64,000 nt of DNA. Origin: Pseudomaricurvus sp050633365. GTDB taxonomy: Bacteria; Pseudomonadota; Gammaproteobacteria; Pseudomonadales; Cellvibrionaceae. Position numbers and translations under genes: made by a program. Below the pieces are notes generated by a model. That model saw nothing but the letters and a program-made list of their open reading frames with translations. It was not told the origin of the DNA and did not search any database. Each line of letters opens with the position of its first letter. The stretch's first letter is position 1. Below are positions 44,974 to 52,105 of this stretch, one piece after another. Location of the stretch: the NCBI GenBank assembly GCA_050633365.1, contig JBOEGJ010000015.1, forward strand, positions 23,134 to 87,133, read 5' to 3'.

Positions 44974-46071
44974 TTACGAAATAGGTGGGCCTGAATAGTC
45001 CATTACCATTTCGTCAGCCACATAATAAAAAAGATGGAAGTCAGTTAGATCTTTAATCCATGCAAAGGGTATTTCTGTTTCTCCGTAGTATGCCCCCGCA
45101 AGCTGCCCGTAGATTGCACCTATGGTATCACTGTCGCCTCCGAGGTTAACCGCTCTAATCAGCCCGCTTTCGAAGGAATCTGTAGTATAGAAAGACCACA
45201 GGGCGGCCTCAAGAGAGTCAACAACATATCCTGTTGAGCGTATTTGACTTCGAGCTTTTTTCTTGTAGTCGCCTGAAGCGATTTGATTGATGCTTTTGCA
45301 GAGGGGGTGGTAATCCCAGTAATCTTCAATCGGAGCAAAGCGCTCGCACAAGATAACCTCTTTCTTCAGTCCCATAAAAGCCCCAATAATTAGCCCGCAA
45401 AAATACCTGCAAGCATCTATTGCTTCCTCAGCACCGTGAGTGGTTCTAGAGCTTTCGGCGGCCATTCTTATTGCTCGAGAAGGGGTTGACGCATATTGGA
45501 GTACTATGGGAGCAAGCCTCATTAGCGAACCATTTCCGGCAGATAATGGGTCAGTCGAACCTGCTAAAGGGTTTCCGGTCTTTTCGAATTGATTTAGTGC
45601 TTCTGAAACAGTATTTCCTATGTCAAAACAAGTTCCGTTCGAGCTGAAAACTCCTGAATCTCTCCATGATATATACATCCTGATTTGATCTTCTGCATCA
45701 AACTGTCGTTTATCTAGTAGACTGTAAGCCAAGCAAAGTGCCATGCTAGTATCGTCTGTCCACTGGCCAGGGGCTAAGTTAAATGGACCTCCACCTAGCA
45801 TTTCTGTATGTGTTTCTGTGTCGGGCCGGGGAGAGAATTCAAGCGTGGTACCAAGGGCATCCCCAACAGCTAAGCCCAGCATGGCTCCCCGGTATTTGTC
45901 CGCTAGTGTACTAGAGTTTTTGCCTAAACTTGAGATGAATTCTAGTGACTCGCTTTTCTGTTTCTCTGGAAAACAATCTCTGAATATTGAATATCGGAGA
46001 AGCCATTCGTTCTTTGTTAATGTACCTGGAGAAAACTTGCTAGATAGGCTGGGAAAGCTCTTTCTTGTCAT
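44974..46071 (-). CDS. ADP-ribosylglycohydrolase with an N-terminal extension, probable immunity enzyme
   Basis: Hydrolase of the DraG/ARH family that removes ADP-ribose from modified proteins. 365 residues. The core starts near residue 58 (YRGAMLGLAVGDALG) and has both metal-binding motifs: GQWTDDTSMAL and LGGDSDTIGAIYGQLAGA. The ~57-residue N-terminal extension is not part of the core and resembles the layout of Tri1, the immunity protein of the Tre1 toxin, which both blocks its toxin and reverses the modification. It follows a decayed Rhs tip carrying an ADP-ribosyltransferase remnant by 24 bases, the position of an immunity gene. Codon use is more A/T-rich than in flanking housekeeping genes, as in acquired modules. 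Confidence 0.9.
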   Translation of the reverse strand: MTRKSFPSLSSKFSPGTLTKNEWLLRYSIFRDCFPEKQKSESLEFISSLGKNSSTLADKYRGAMLGLAVGDALGTTLEFSPRPDTETHTEMLGGGPFNLAPGQWTDDTSMALCLAYSLLDKRQFDAEDQIRMYISWRDSGVFSSNGTCFDIGNTVSEALNQFEKTGNPLAGSTDPLSAGNGSLMRLAPIVLQYASTPSRAIRMAAESSRTTHGAEEAIDACRYFCGLIIGAFMGLKKEVILCERFAPIEDYWDYHPLCKSINQIASGDYKKKARSQIRSTGYVVDSLEAALWSFYTTDSFESGLIRAVNLGGDSDTIGAIYGQLAGAYYGETEIPFAWIKDLTDFHLFYYVADEMVMDYSGPPIS

Positions 46072-46095
46072 TATTTTTGATCCGATTTTCTAGAG

Positions 46096-46431
46096 TTATG
46101 ATTCTTCGATATCGATGTTCCAATTTCCTTCGTTATCACGTTCTTTTTTGGTTATTGTGAATTTTGCGTTCGGAGGGAAAAGGACTTTGTCTTCATTAGG
46201 GATAGCTGATATGTCATCGATTTTAACATCGGATCGTGATTTAGCGGTAATCTGCACGTTACCTCTAAATGATTTTTTGTGCATCTCTAGTTGTACTGCT
46301 AAATCCTCTGTCGGCCCCAGAAACTCCATCGGATCCTGATGAACAAATCGTCTCATGCTTGAATCGTAATATCTAGGGCGACTATAAGGGAGTCCCGATT
46401 CGCTATCAAAGTACTGCCCCGGAAAGCATCA
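46096..46431 (-). pseudogene. Orphan Rhs tip with an ADP-ribosyltransferase C-terminal remnant
   Basis: Decayed fragment of a displaced Rhs toxin end. The frame enters after a TGA, without a start codon, at PGQYFDSESGL and continues through YYDSSMRRFVHQDPMEFLG, matching the end of the Rhs core of the intact gene 994 bases upstream. It then jumps, without the usual DPFGL junction, into ~70 residues ending RSDVKIDDIS..PNEDKVLFPPNAKFTI, which has the pattern of the C-terminal part of R-S-E ADP-ribosyltransferases (Tre1/VIP2-like). The Arg and STS motifs are absent, so an internal deletion is likely. The usual ExE appears as E-D-K (residues 55-57 counted from the internal ATG at 46356), so even this part lacks the catalytic Glu. 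An 86-codon frame from that ATG could still be translated. Confidence 0.75.
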
Positions 46432-47425
46432 TAGTTATTTGCGGCACATACTTAAGCCTTAAGCGATTGCAGCCAGTCTAGGTAGAATTGATTTTGTTCT
46501 TCAACTCGTGCTGCGAGATCCGGTTTGGTTTGGTCAAAAATTCTTACAGTGTCCTTTCGTGAAGCCTGCTTCCCATTAACGAGTTCGTAAGCGATAGCGC
46601 CGTTACTCATGCTTCGCATCATAGGCGAAGGGAAGACATTCTTCTGCGCGCCACGACATACTGCTAATATTCCATCGGCTTCGGCTTTCTTTCTGGCTGC
46701 AAGAAATGCATCGAATAGATCATTTGCTTCTCCCTCATATGAATTTCTATCGGGTATACACAATTGTACTTTCCAAGGCTTTTCCTCTGAAAAGCGAACA
46801 GAAGCAGGTAAAAGTTCACCTGATACCAGAGCGTTAATATCAGCGATCTTCATAGTTATCCGTAAACCTCTGGATTTAGAATGGTGTGGTTAGCAAAAGT
46901 CTCGTTTGCACTTACGAACGTTGCTCCAAGTATTTGATCAGATTTTGCGCCGTGTGGGATAGCAATTTCTGCCTCTTCTGGCCAAGGGCTTTGACTGCCC
47001 AGTGTTCTATTAACATCAATGCCGTTACTTGATCTGACGGCGTAGACATAGCCATCGCAACAACCGTATTTAGTGGCAAACTCTACGGCGACATCGATGT
47101 TGGTTGTAGTGCTCAAATATATGCTCGGAGTATTGACCGCAGCATATTGATATAGGTCTGTATTATCACCTTTCGTTTGAAAACCCTCGGAAAAAATTGT
47201 TTCGGGAGGGCGAGTGTCGCCACGATATGTAATGATTTCCTTACACTTTAACCCAAACGGATCCACCCACCCAACCGGATTCGGCGCATATTGATAATTA
47301 TTCGTCCCTCCCAGTAACCCCACTGGATCCTGATGCACGAACCGACCCACGCTCGGATCGTAATATCTATGGCGATTGTAATGCAGTCCCGATTCGCTAT
47401 CAAAGTACTGTCCCTGAAAGCGCAG
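46326..47425. repeat. Direct repeat pair of the Rhs core 3' end
   Basis: About 106 bases at 46326-46431 match 47320-47425 with scattered differences; the longest exact stretch spans AGTCCCGATTCGCTATCAAA and adjoining bases. The offset is 994 bases. The repeat marks the duplicated Rhs-core end where new tips recombine in. The span given covers both copies and the sequence between. Confidence 0.8.
46452..46853 (-). CDS. Probable immunity protein for the Rhs toxin tip (unrecognised)
   Basis: 133-residue cytosolic-looking protein with no signal peptide and no family I recognise. It is mixed alpha/beta, moderately acidic, with a helical N-terminus (IADINALVSGELLP), a central NDLFDAFLAARKKAEADGILAVC helix and a C-terminal NQFYLDWLQSLKA. 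It begins two bases after the Rhs stop codon, the position and size expected for the cognate immunity protein of an Rhs toxin. Function is inferred from position only. Confidence 0.7.
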   Translation of the reverse strand: MKIADINALVSGELLPASVRFSEEKPWKVQLCIPDRNSYEGEANDLFDAFLAARKKAEADGILAVCRGAQKNVFPSPMMRSMSNGAIAYELVNGKQASRKDTVRIFDQTKPDLAARVEEQNQFYLDWLQSLKA

Positions 47426-50400
47426 CGGATTACTGATTTCTGGCTGTTTGGAGAATCCCACAAGTTGGCCGTAGGCTTTGTACTGCGCTTGCCAGACAAT
47501 ATCGCCTTGGCTGTTGGTGATCTCCTGTGGAGTACCCAGATGATCTAGGTGGTAGTGGTGAATTTCATCGTCTTTGATGAGCGCTAGTGGCCGGAAGCTG
47601 TTGGGCTCGAAGATGTAGAGTTGGTCATCTTGGCCTTTTGGGGTGTGATTGGTTTCCGACCAGAGCTGATCGCCGTTCCAGCGAAAGGTGGTTTTCTTCT
47701 GCTGTTTGGTTTTGGCGTGAGTGACTGTTTTGCCGATTCGGCGACCCAGTGCGTCGTATCGGTACTTTGTTTTTAGGCCGTTCTTCTCGACGCTGGCGAG
47801 TTGGTTCCAGCCGTTGTAGCGAAAGCTGGCACTGAGCCTTTGCTCTTTACCGCGTTTCTCTTCGGTGAGGTTTCCGCGCTTGTCGTAATGAAAGTGACGG
47901 TCACCGTGAAGGGTTAAGCGGTTGCCGCTGTCGTACAGGGCTTGACCCTTATCATCGTTGAGAAGATTGCCCGCTGGATCAAAGCTGAAAGCTTCGGCCA
48001 CCGCGCCTTCGACTTTGCTTAGTTGATCGTTGTGGTCGTAATGGTATTGAGTAATGCCCCGAAGCAGGTCTTCTATTTGCTGGAGGTTACCGGCATGACT
48101 GTATTGGTAGTTGCGTTGGATAACGGCGTCAGAGTCGCCGCTGGCGGTGGTTTTTTGCTGTAGCACCCGGCCGAGTGAATCGTAATCAAATTCGCTGGTG
48201 AGTGACCCTTGAACCTTTTTGCTCAACTGACCGGCTGCATCATATTCGCAGCGAACCACCGGGTTACCGTTGTGATCTACACCGTAGAGTTGTCCGGCAG
48301 GGGTGTGTTGAAAGCCTAGGTGGTGATCATCGGTACTGGTGGCAGTACGCCACCCGCGCTTGTCGTAACTGTGTCGCAGGCTGTGCGAATGTGCGCTGCT
48401 GGCGCTGTTTTGATGAGCCGTCGCTTCGAGGGTGTCGCTGTCACAGTGCTCTGCGGTGAGGCGTCCGGCGTTGTCGTATTGAAAGCGAACAAAAGCGTCT
48501 GCGTTATTGGCGGCGGTGAGTCTGCCCAGCGCATCGTAATGAAATTCAGCGCTGTCGCCAGAGTTATTGCTTTTACGAAGCAGTCGGCCCAAGGGGTCGC
48601 GAGTGAACTGCGTGATCACATCCATGTCGCGGTGTTCAATCAATTGGCCTGCCGCGTTGTAGCGATACTGCTGTTGTCGGCCGTCAAAACCGCGCTCTTC
48701 GACTAGGCGCTCATTGCCATCGTAGCTCAGTTGGTAGCGTTCGCCTTTTTCATTGGTGAGCCCAATCAGGTTGCGCTCTTCATCATACTGATAGTCGAAG
48801 GTTTGGCCGCTGGCGTCGATACGGCGCTCGACTTGAGAAAAGCCGCCGTAATGGTATTGGGTGGTTTTTCCCTCGGCGTCGGTGTGGTGAGTGACTTGAC
48901 CGGCATCGTTGTAACTCAGTTTGATGTGAGTGCCGTCAGCTTGTGTTAATTGAGTGAGTTTGCCGCGGCGGTTAAATTCATAGGCGGTGGTTTTACCGTC
49001 GGGGGTAGTGATGCGGTTCACCCGTCCCCAGTTGTCGTAGTCGTATTCGGTGGTTCGACCATCGGCATCAGTTTGGCTGATCAGTTCGGCTTGGCTATTC
49101 CAGCTAAAGCGCTGTTTGCCGCCTTCTGGATCGATCAGCGTTTCGAGCTGACCGCGATTGTTGTAATGGTACTGCCAGTGGTTGTTGTTGGGATCGCGAA
49201 TCTCACTGAGCAGCCCCTGTTCGTTGTAGCGCCTCTGCCAGTGATTGCCCAAAGCGTCGGTAATGAGGGCGGGTTGGCCTTGATGGTTGTAGCGAATGCG
49301 AGTGCTATTACCTAAGGCATCGGTGACACGTGTGATCTTCCCCAGACTGTCGTGCCGGTAGTAGGTGCTGTTGCCGTTGGGGTCGGTTTCGCTGCAAAGG
49401 TTGCCATAGCTGTCGTAGAGGCGTTTGGTGATACCGCCTTCTGGGTCAATCTCTTTTACGACTCGGCCGTGTTCGTCGCAATGGTATTGGTGAACATTGC
49501 CACGGCTGTCGGTCGAATAACTGATCTTTCGCTTTGGCTGCCATTTAAAACGGTAATCGTAGGCGCCGTTGTCGGACCATTGGCGTTGGCAGCGGGCCTC
49601 GGGGGTGTGTTGATCCCACTCGAAAAGAAAGCTCACCCCGGCGTGGGTGGTGCGGCGATCGATGACATGGTTGGTGTAGCCGTATGTTTCGGCGAGACCT
49701 GTTTGGTCGCAGGCAGAGACAAGATCGTCGGCGTCGTCGTAATCATAGCTTGCGAGCTGAGCCAGTTCGGGGGCTTCTGCGGTAGCGAGGCTCGGCGCCA
49801 AGATAGAGGTAATTAAACCTTTTGAGTTGCAGGTAAACTCAAGTGTTCTGCCCCAAGAGGTGACCAGCTTGTGCGGTGCACCTTGTTGGTAATCGATACC
49901 GATACTGTTGTTGAAATGATCGCGAATCTCTACCAAGGGAAGGAACGGGCTCAGACCGTCGGCGCGAAACAGGCGAATCGGTTTTTGCGATTCAAGGACT
50001 TGATAGCAGTGCTCGCTTTGACGTTTGAGGCTGAGTTTCTCTGACTTGTTGTAACTGCTGTGACCTACGCGCGGGCAGTTAAAGGTGATGCGGCGACCTT
50101 CTTGGGTGTCATAGTGCAAAAGTTCGCCGTCAACCTTGAGTCGTTCGCACAGTGGATGAGTCCAGCCATGGCCGAGTCCCAAGTTTTTTGGGTTGCTGCT
50201 GCGATAGGTTCGCGTCCAGGCAAAGGCAATGGGCCCAGGGAGTTCAAAGTCAGTGAGCGGTAATAGCTCTTCGCCCGACACCATACTGATGGGATCGCCA
50301 TCGCAAGGTGTGTCATCGGTGGCGGGCTTGTCGGCAGCTTGTGATCCCGCATCTTGTTTTTGTGCAGGCGCGGTCTTCACCTTGCTGCTGGTGGCGGGGC

Positions 50401-50818
50401 CGCTACTGCTTTTGATTTCAACCGCGGCACCTGCGTGAGCGCTTAGAGTGCTTGGCGAGGCGGGCTTGGTTTGGGCGTTGGCCACAGTGCCAATCTCTGC
50501 CGCAGCCGAGTCATTGTGAGTGTGCAGTTGGTGGTCGCGGGGGAGATCAAAAACTTGATAGCGTTTTTGAACAATTAGGTTCTCTGGCTTGTGGGAATTC
50601 TTCGCGGCCAACTTTTCGACGAGTTGCTGTTGTGCTGTTGGGGAAAGCTCGGCGAGAAACTTCAAATAGTCGCGCTGTTGGTTGATGCTGCGCGGCTGAA
50701 GTTCGGAATCGAGTGTCTCGGGGCGACTGTCGCAAATGAGTACACGGGTACCAGCTTGGGTCTCGAGAGTAAAAGCGTGGTTTTGAGAGCGTGCTTGACT
50801 ATCCATTGTCGATACCAT
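46856..50818 (-). CDS. Rhs polymorphic toxin with a cholera/pertussis-like ADP-ribosyltransferase tip
   Basis: Contact-dependent or secreted toxin of 1320 residues. Residues 1-170 are a low-complexity leader without PAAR motif or transmembrane helices. From ~175 (GDPISMVSGEELLPLTDFEL) comes the DUF6531-type start of the Rhs shell, then many YD repeats (YDxxGRL, YNxxGQL), ending at the conserved GLHYNRHRYYDPSVGRF and DPFGL (~1190). The last 130 residues are the toxin: TYRGDTRPPETIFSEGF (Arg1199), YLSTTTN (Ser1236) and the stretch VNRTLGSQSPWPEEAEIAI (Glu1282/Glu1284, ExE), matching the order and spacing logic of cholera toxin A (YRADSRPP, STS, SPHPDEQE) and pertussis S1. It should transfer ADP-ribose from NAD to a target, unknown here. 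The secretion route is not visible in the window. Confidence 0.93.
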   Translation of the reverse strand: MVSTMDSQARSQNHAFTLETQAGTRVLICDSRPETLDSELQPRSINQQRDYLKFLAELSPTAQQQLVEKLAAKNSHKPENLIVQKRYQVFDLPRDHQLHTHNDSAAAEIGTVANAQTKPASPSTLSAHAGAAVEIKSSSGPATSSKVKTAPAQKQDAGSQAADKPATDDTPCDGDPISMVSGEELLPLTDFELPGPIAFAWTRTYRSSNPKNLGLGHGWTHPLCERLKVDGELLHYDTQEGRRITFNCPRVGHSSYNKSEKLSLKRQSEHCYQVLESQKPIRLFRADGLSPFLPLVEIRDHFNNSIGIDYQQGAPHKLVTSWGRTLEFTCNSKGLITSILAPSLATAEAPELAQLASYDYDDADDLVSACDQTGLAETYGYTNHVIDRRTTHAGVSFLFEWDQHTPEARCQRQWSDNGAYDYRFKWQPKRKISYSTDSRGNVHQYHCDEHGRVVKEIDPEGGITKRLYDSYGNLCSETDPNGNSTYYRHDSLGKITRVTDALGNSTRIRYNHQGQPALITDALGNHWQRRYNEQGLLSEIRDPNNNHWQYHYNNRGQLETLIDPEGGKQRFSWNSQAELISQTDADGRTTEYDYDNWGRVNRITTPDGKTTAYEFNRRGKLTQLTQADGTHIKLSYNDAGQVTHHTDAEGKTTQYHYGGFSQVERRIDASGQTFDYQYDEERNLIGLTNEKGERYQLSYDGNERLVEERGFDGRQQQYRYNAAGQLIEHRDMDVITQFTRDPLGRLLRKSNNSGDSAEFHYDALGRLTAANNADAFVRFQYDNAGRLTAEHCDSDTLEATAHQNSASSAHSHSLRHSYDKRGWRTATSTDDHHLGFQHTPAGQLYGVDHNGNPVVRCEYDAAGQLSKKVQGSLTSEFDYDSLGRVLQQKTTASGDSDAVIQRNYQYSHAGNLQQIEDLLRGITQYHYDHNDQLSKVEGAVAEAFSFDPAGNLLNDDKGQALYDSGNRLTLHGDRHFHYDKRGNLTEEKRGKEQRLSASFRYNGWNQLASVEKNGLKTKYRYDALGRRIGKTVTHAKTKQQKKTTFRWNGDQLWSETNHTPKGQDDQLYIFEPNSFRPLALIKDDEIHHYHLDHLGTPQEITNSQGDIVWQAQYKAYGQLVGFSKQPEISNPLRFQGQYFDSESGLHYNRHRYYDPSVGRFVHQDPVGLLGGTNNYQYAPNPVGWVDPFGLKCKEIITYRGDTRPPETIFSEGFQTKGDNTDLYQYAAVNTPSIYLSTTTNIDVAVEFATKYGCCDGYVYAVRSSNGIDVNRTLGSQSPWPEEAEIAIPHGAKSDQILGATFVSANETFANHTILNPEVYG

Positions 50819-51219
50819 TCTCTGAAATTAGACGATTGCGAAGGAAAAGCGCGGGATTGATGTTTCTATCCGCGATAGATCTTGACCGAAGAACGAGCTT
50901 CGGTAGAGTCGCTGGGGAATGATCGCTTGAGCGCTTTTTGGACGAAAAAGACAAGCAAAGTATTGCTCGGCGAAATCTAACGCCGAGTCAAATGAGCGTG
51001 GCATACAACAATTCCAGTTTGTTGGTGGCGCTTCCATGGGTGCGGATAACCGCGGTGCGCAATCAAGTTTGACGAAGGCGGATTCTAGCCTAAATTCGAT
51101 CGGCTCTTGAAGGCTTTTCTCTCAAACAGGGGATGAAAAACTCGATTCTAATTAGCTTCTAATCAGCGCGTGATAGGAGTCTCAAAAAACATTATTTGGA
51201 GATTAAAAAAGCATTAGAT
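50819..51219. other. Upstream region of the rhs gene
   Basis: About 400 bases containing the rhs promoter. A 69-codon minus-strand frame (50828-51037) has no recognisable domain and lacks a good ribosome-binding site. The part near 51120-51220 is A/T-rich. No PAAR, VgrG or EagR-like gene is present. Confidence 0.4.
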
Positions 51220-51564
51220 TTATGGCTGTAGATGTCTCGTCAAATGGTGTGGTTTTTTCGGATGATCGTCTTGAGTGCGATATTGTTTAGCAGGAGAGAG
51301 CAGCGAAACTATCTCAAAAAGACCGAAAACATTGTTCCTGTATATGCCTGTGGCGAGACCAGTGACGTGAGAACAGTGACGTGAGAACAGTGACGAGTTG
51401 CGGGCACGGTCATTCAGCCCTTCAATATCCCAGTAGTGACGCTGTAACCACAGCAAGCTGTGGGGGCTCGAACAGTGGTTCTTGATTGATGTTGAAACCG
51501 CCAAATCTAAGGCGCAACAAGGGGCGTTTGTCGATAACCCAATTTGTGCCTTATGGCATCCCAA
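51220..51564 (-). pseudogene. Degraded transposase C-terminal fragment
   Basis: A 114-codon frame whose middle, SPHSLLWLQRHYWDIEGLNDRARN, resembles the C-terminal 'SP..LL.L.R.HW.IEN.LH..RD' segment of DDE transposases of the ISAs1/H-repeat kind. The rest (RNNVFGLFEIVSL..) loosely fits the family's tail. The His/Asp region after WDIEG is disrupted by a 14-bp tandem repeat, and no N-terminal catalytic part remains. H-repeat transposases commonly accompany rhs genes in enterobacteria, so the position supports the call. The family assignment is tentative. Confidence 0.5.
51361..51397. repeat. 14-bp tandem repeat, 2.6 copies
   Basis: AGTGACGTGAGAAC at 51361-51374 and 51375-51388, then a partial copy AGTGACGAG. 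It lies inside the transposase remnant and probably arose by slippage after the gene lost function. Confidence 0.8.
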
Positions 51565-51631
51565 ACTACGCTTATAACAGTTTATAGACTTACAAAGGGG
51601 GCTTACTACGGCCTTCTACTCAGGGGGGGCT

Positions 51632-52105
51632 GTGACAACGCCTAATTCACAACAGTTATACCGCGCGCTGGAAATATTGTGGCGTTGTTATACTCAGGCG
51701 CCTATGTCTTATTGCGAGGAGCGACCCGATAGCGCCATGAGAGTGGGGTTGAGGTGGTTTTCCTGTGCGGCGGCGGGAGCGGACAATAGAGCTATCTTGC
51801 TGGGGATCGACCCTGAGCTGGCGTCTACCTTGACGCGAGATATGTTTGGCGGCGAACACAGCCAAATCACAGGGGCCCAAGTGCTCGATGCCATCGGTGA
51901 AATGGCCAATATTATCGCCGGCAGCGTTAATACCCTAGAGGGACTGGAGGTTGGCCTTCAGGTGCCGATAAAGCTAGAGGATGATCAAGTGATGCGGTGC
52001 TTCTCTGATTTGGAGCTATTGGCAGAAGTATTGATCGAATCCGATGGTTTGCCATGTTATCTAGCGATTACCGATGGGGATTTGGGTGTGGGAGGAGAGC
52101 ACTGA
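51632..52105 (+). CDS. CheX-like phosphatase-domain protein
   Basis: 157 residues resembling the CheX/CheC/FliY phosphatase fold: VLDAIGEMANIIAGSVNTLE corresponds to the family's E..N..G..k active helix, here with Glu and Asn retained. Such proteins dephosphorylate CheY-like receivers. It starts at GTG after a G-rich stretch. Its TGA overlaps the ATG of the receiver-protein gene (TGATG), so the two should work as a pair. No chemotaxis kinase or receptor is near. Confidence 0.78.
   Translation: MTTPNSQQLYRALEILWRCYTQAPMSYCEERPDSAMRVGLRWFSCAAAGADNRAILLGIDPELASTLTRDMFGGEHSQITGAQVLDAIGEMANIIAGSVNTLEGLEVGLQVPIKLEDDQVMRCFSDLELLAEVLIESDGLPCYLAITDGDLGVGGEH

Noticed and set aside
47333..50438. Several plus-strand open frames of 60-150 codons opposite the rhs gene
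   Set aside because: They lie antisense to a long, well-supported Rhs gene; their Val/Ala-rich products are shadows of its regular codon pattern.
50828..51037. 69-codon frame as an Rhs chaperone (EagR-like)
   Set aside because: No DUF1795/EagR features, wrong size, and Rhs lacks the transmembrane region such chaperones bind.
51361..51397. Tandem repeats as a CRISPR array
   Set aside because: Units abut without spacers and number fewer than three; slippage in a degraded transposase explains them.
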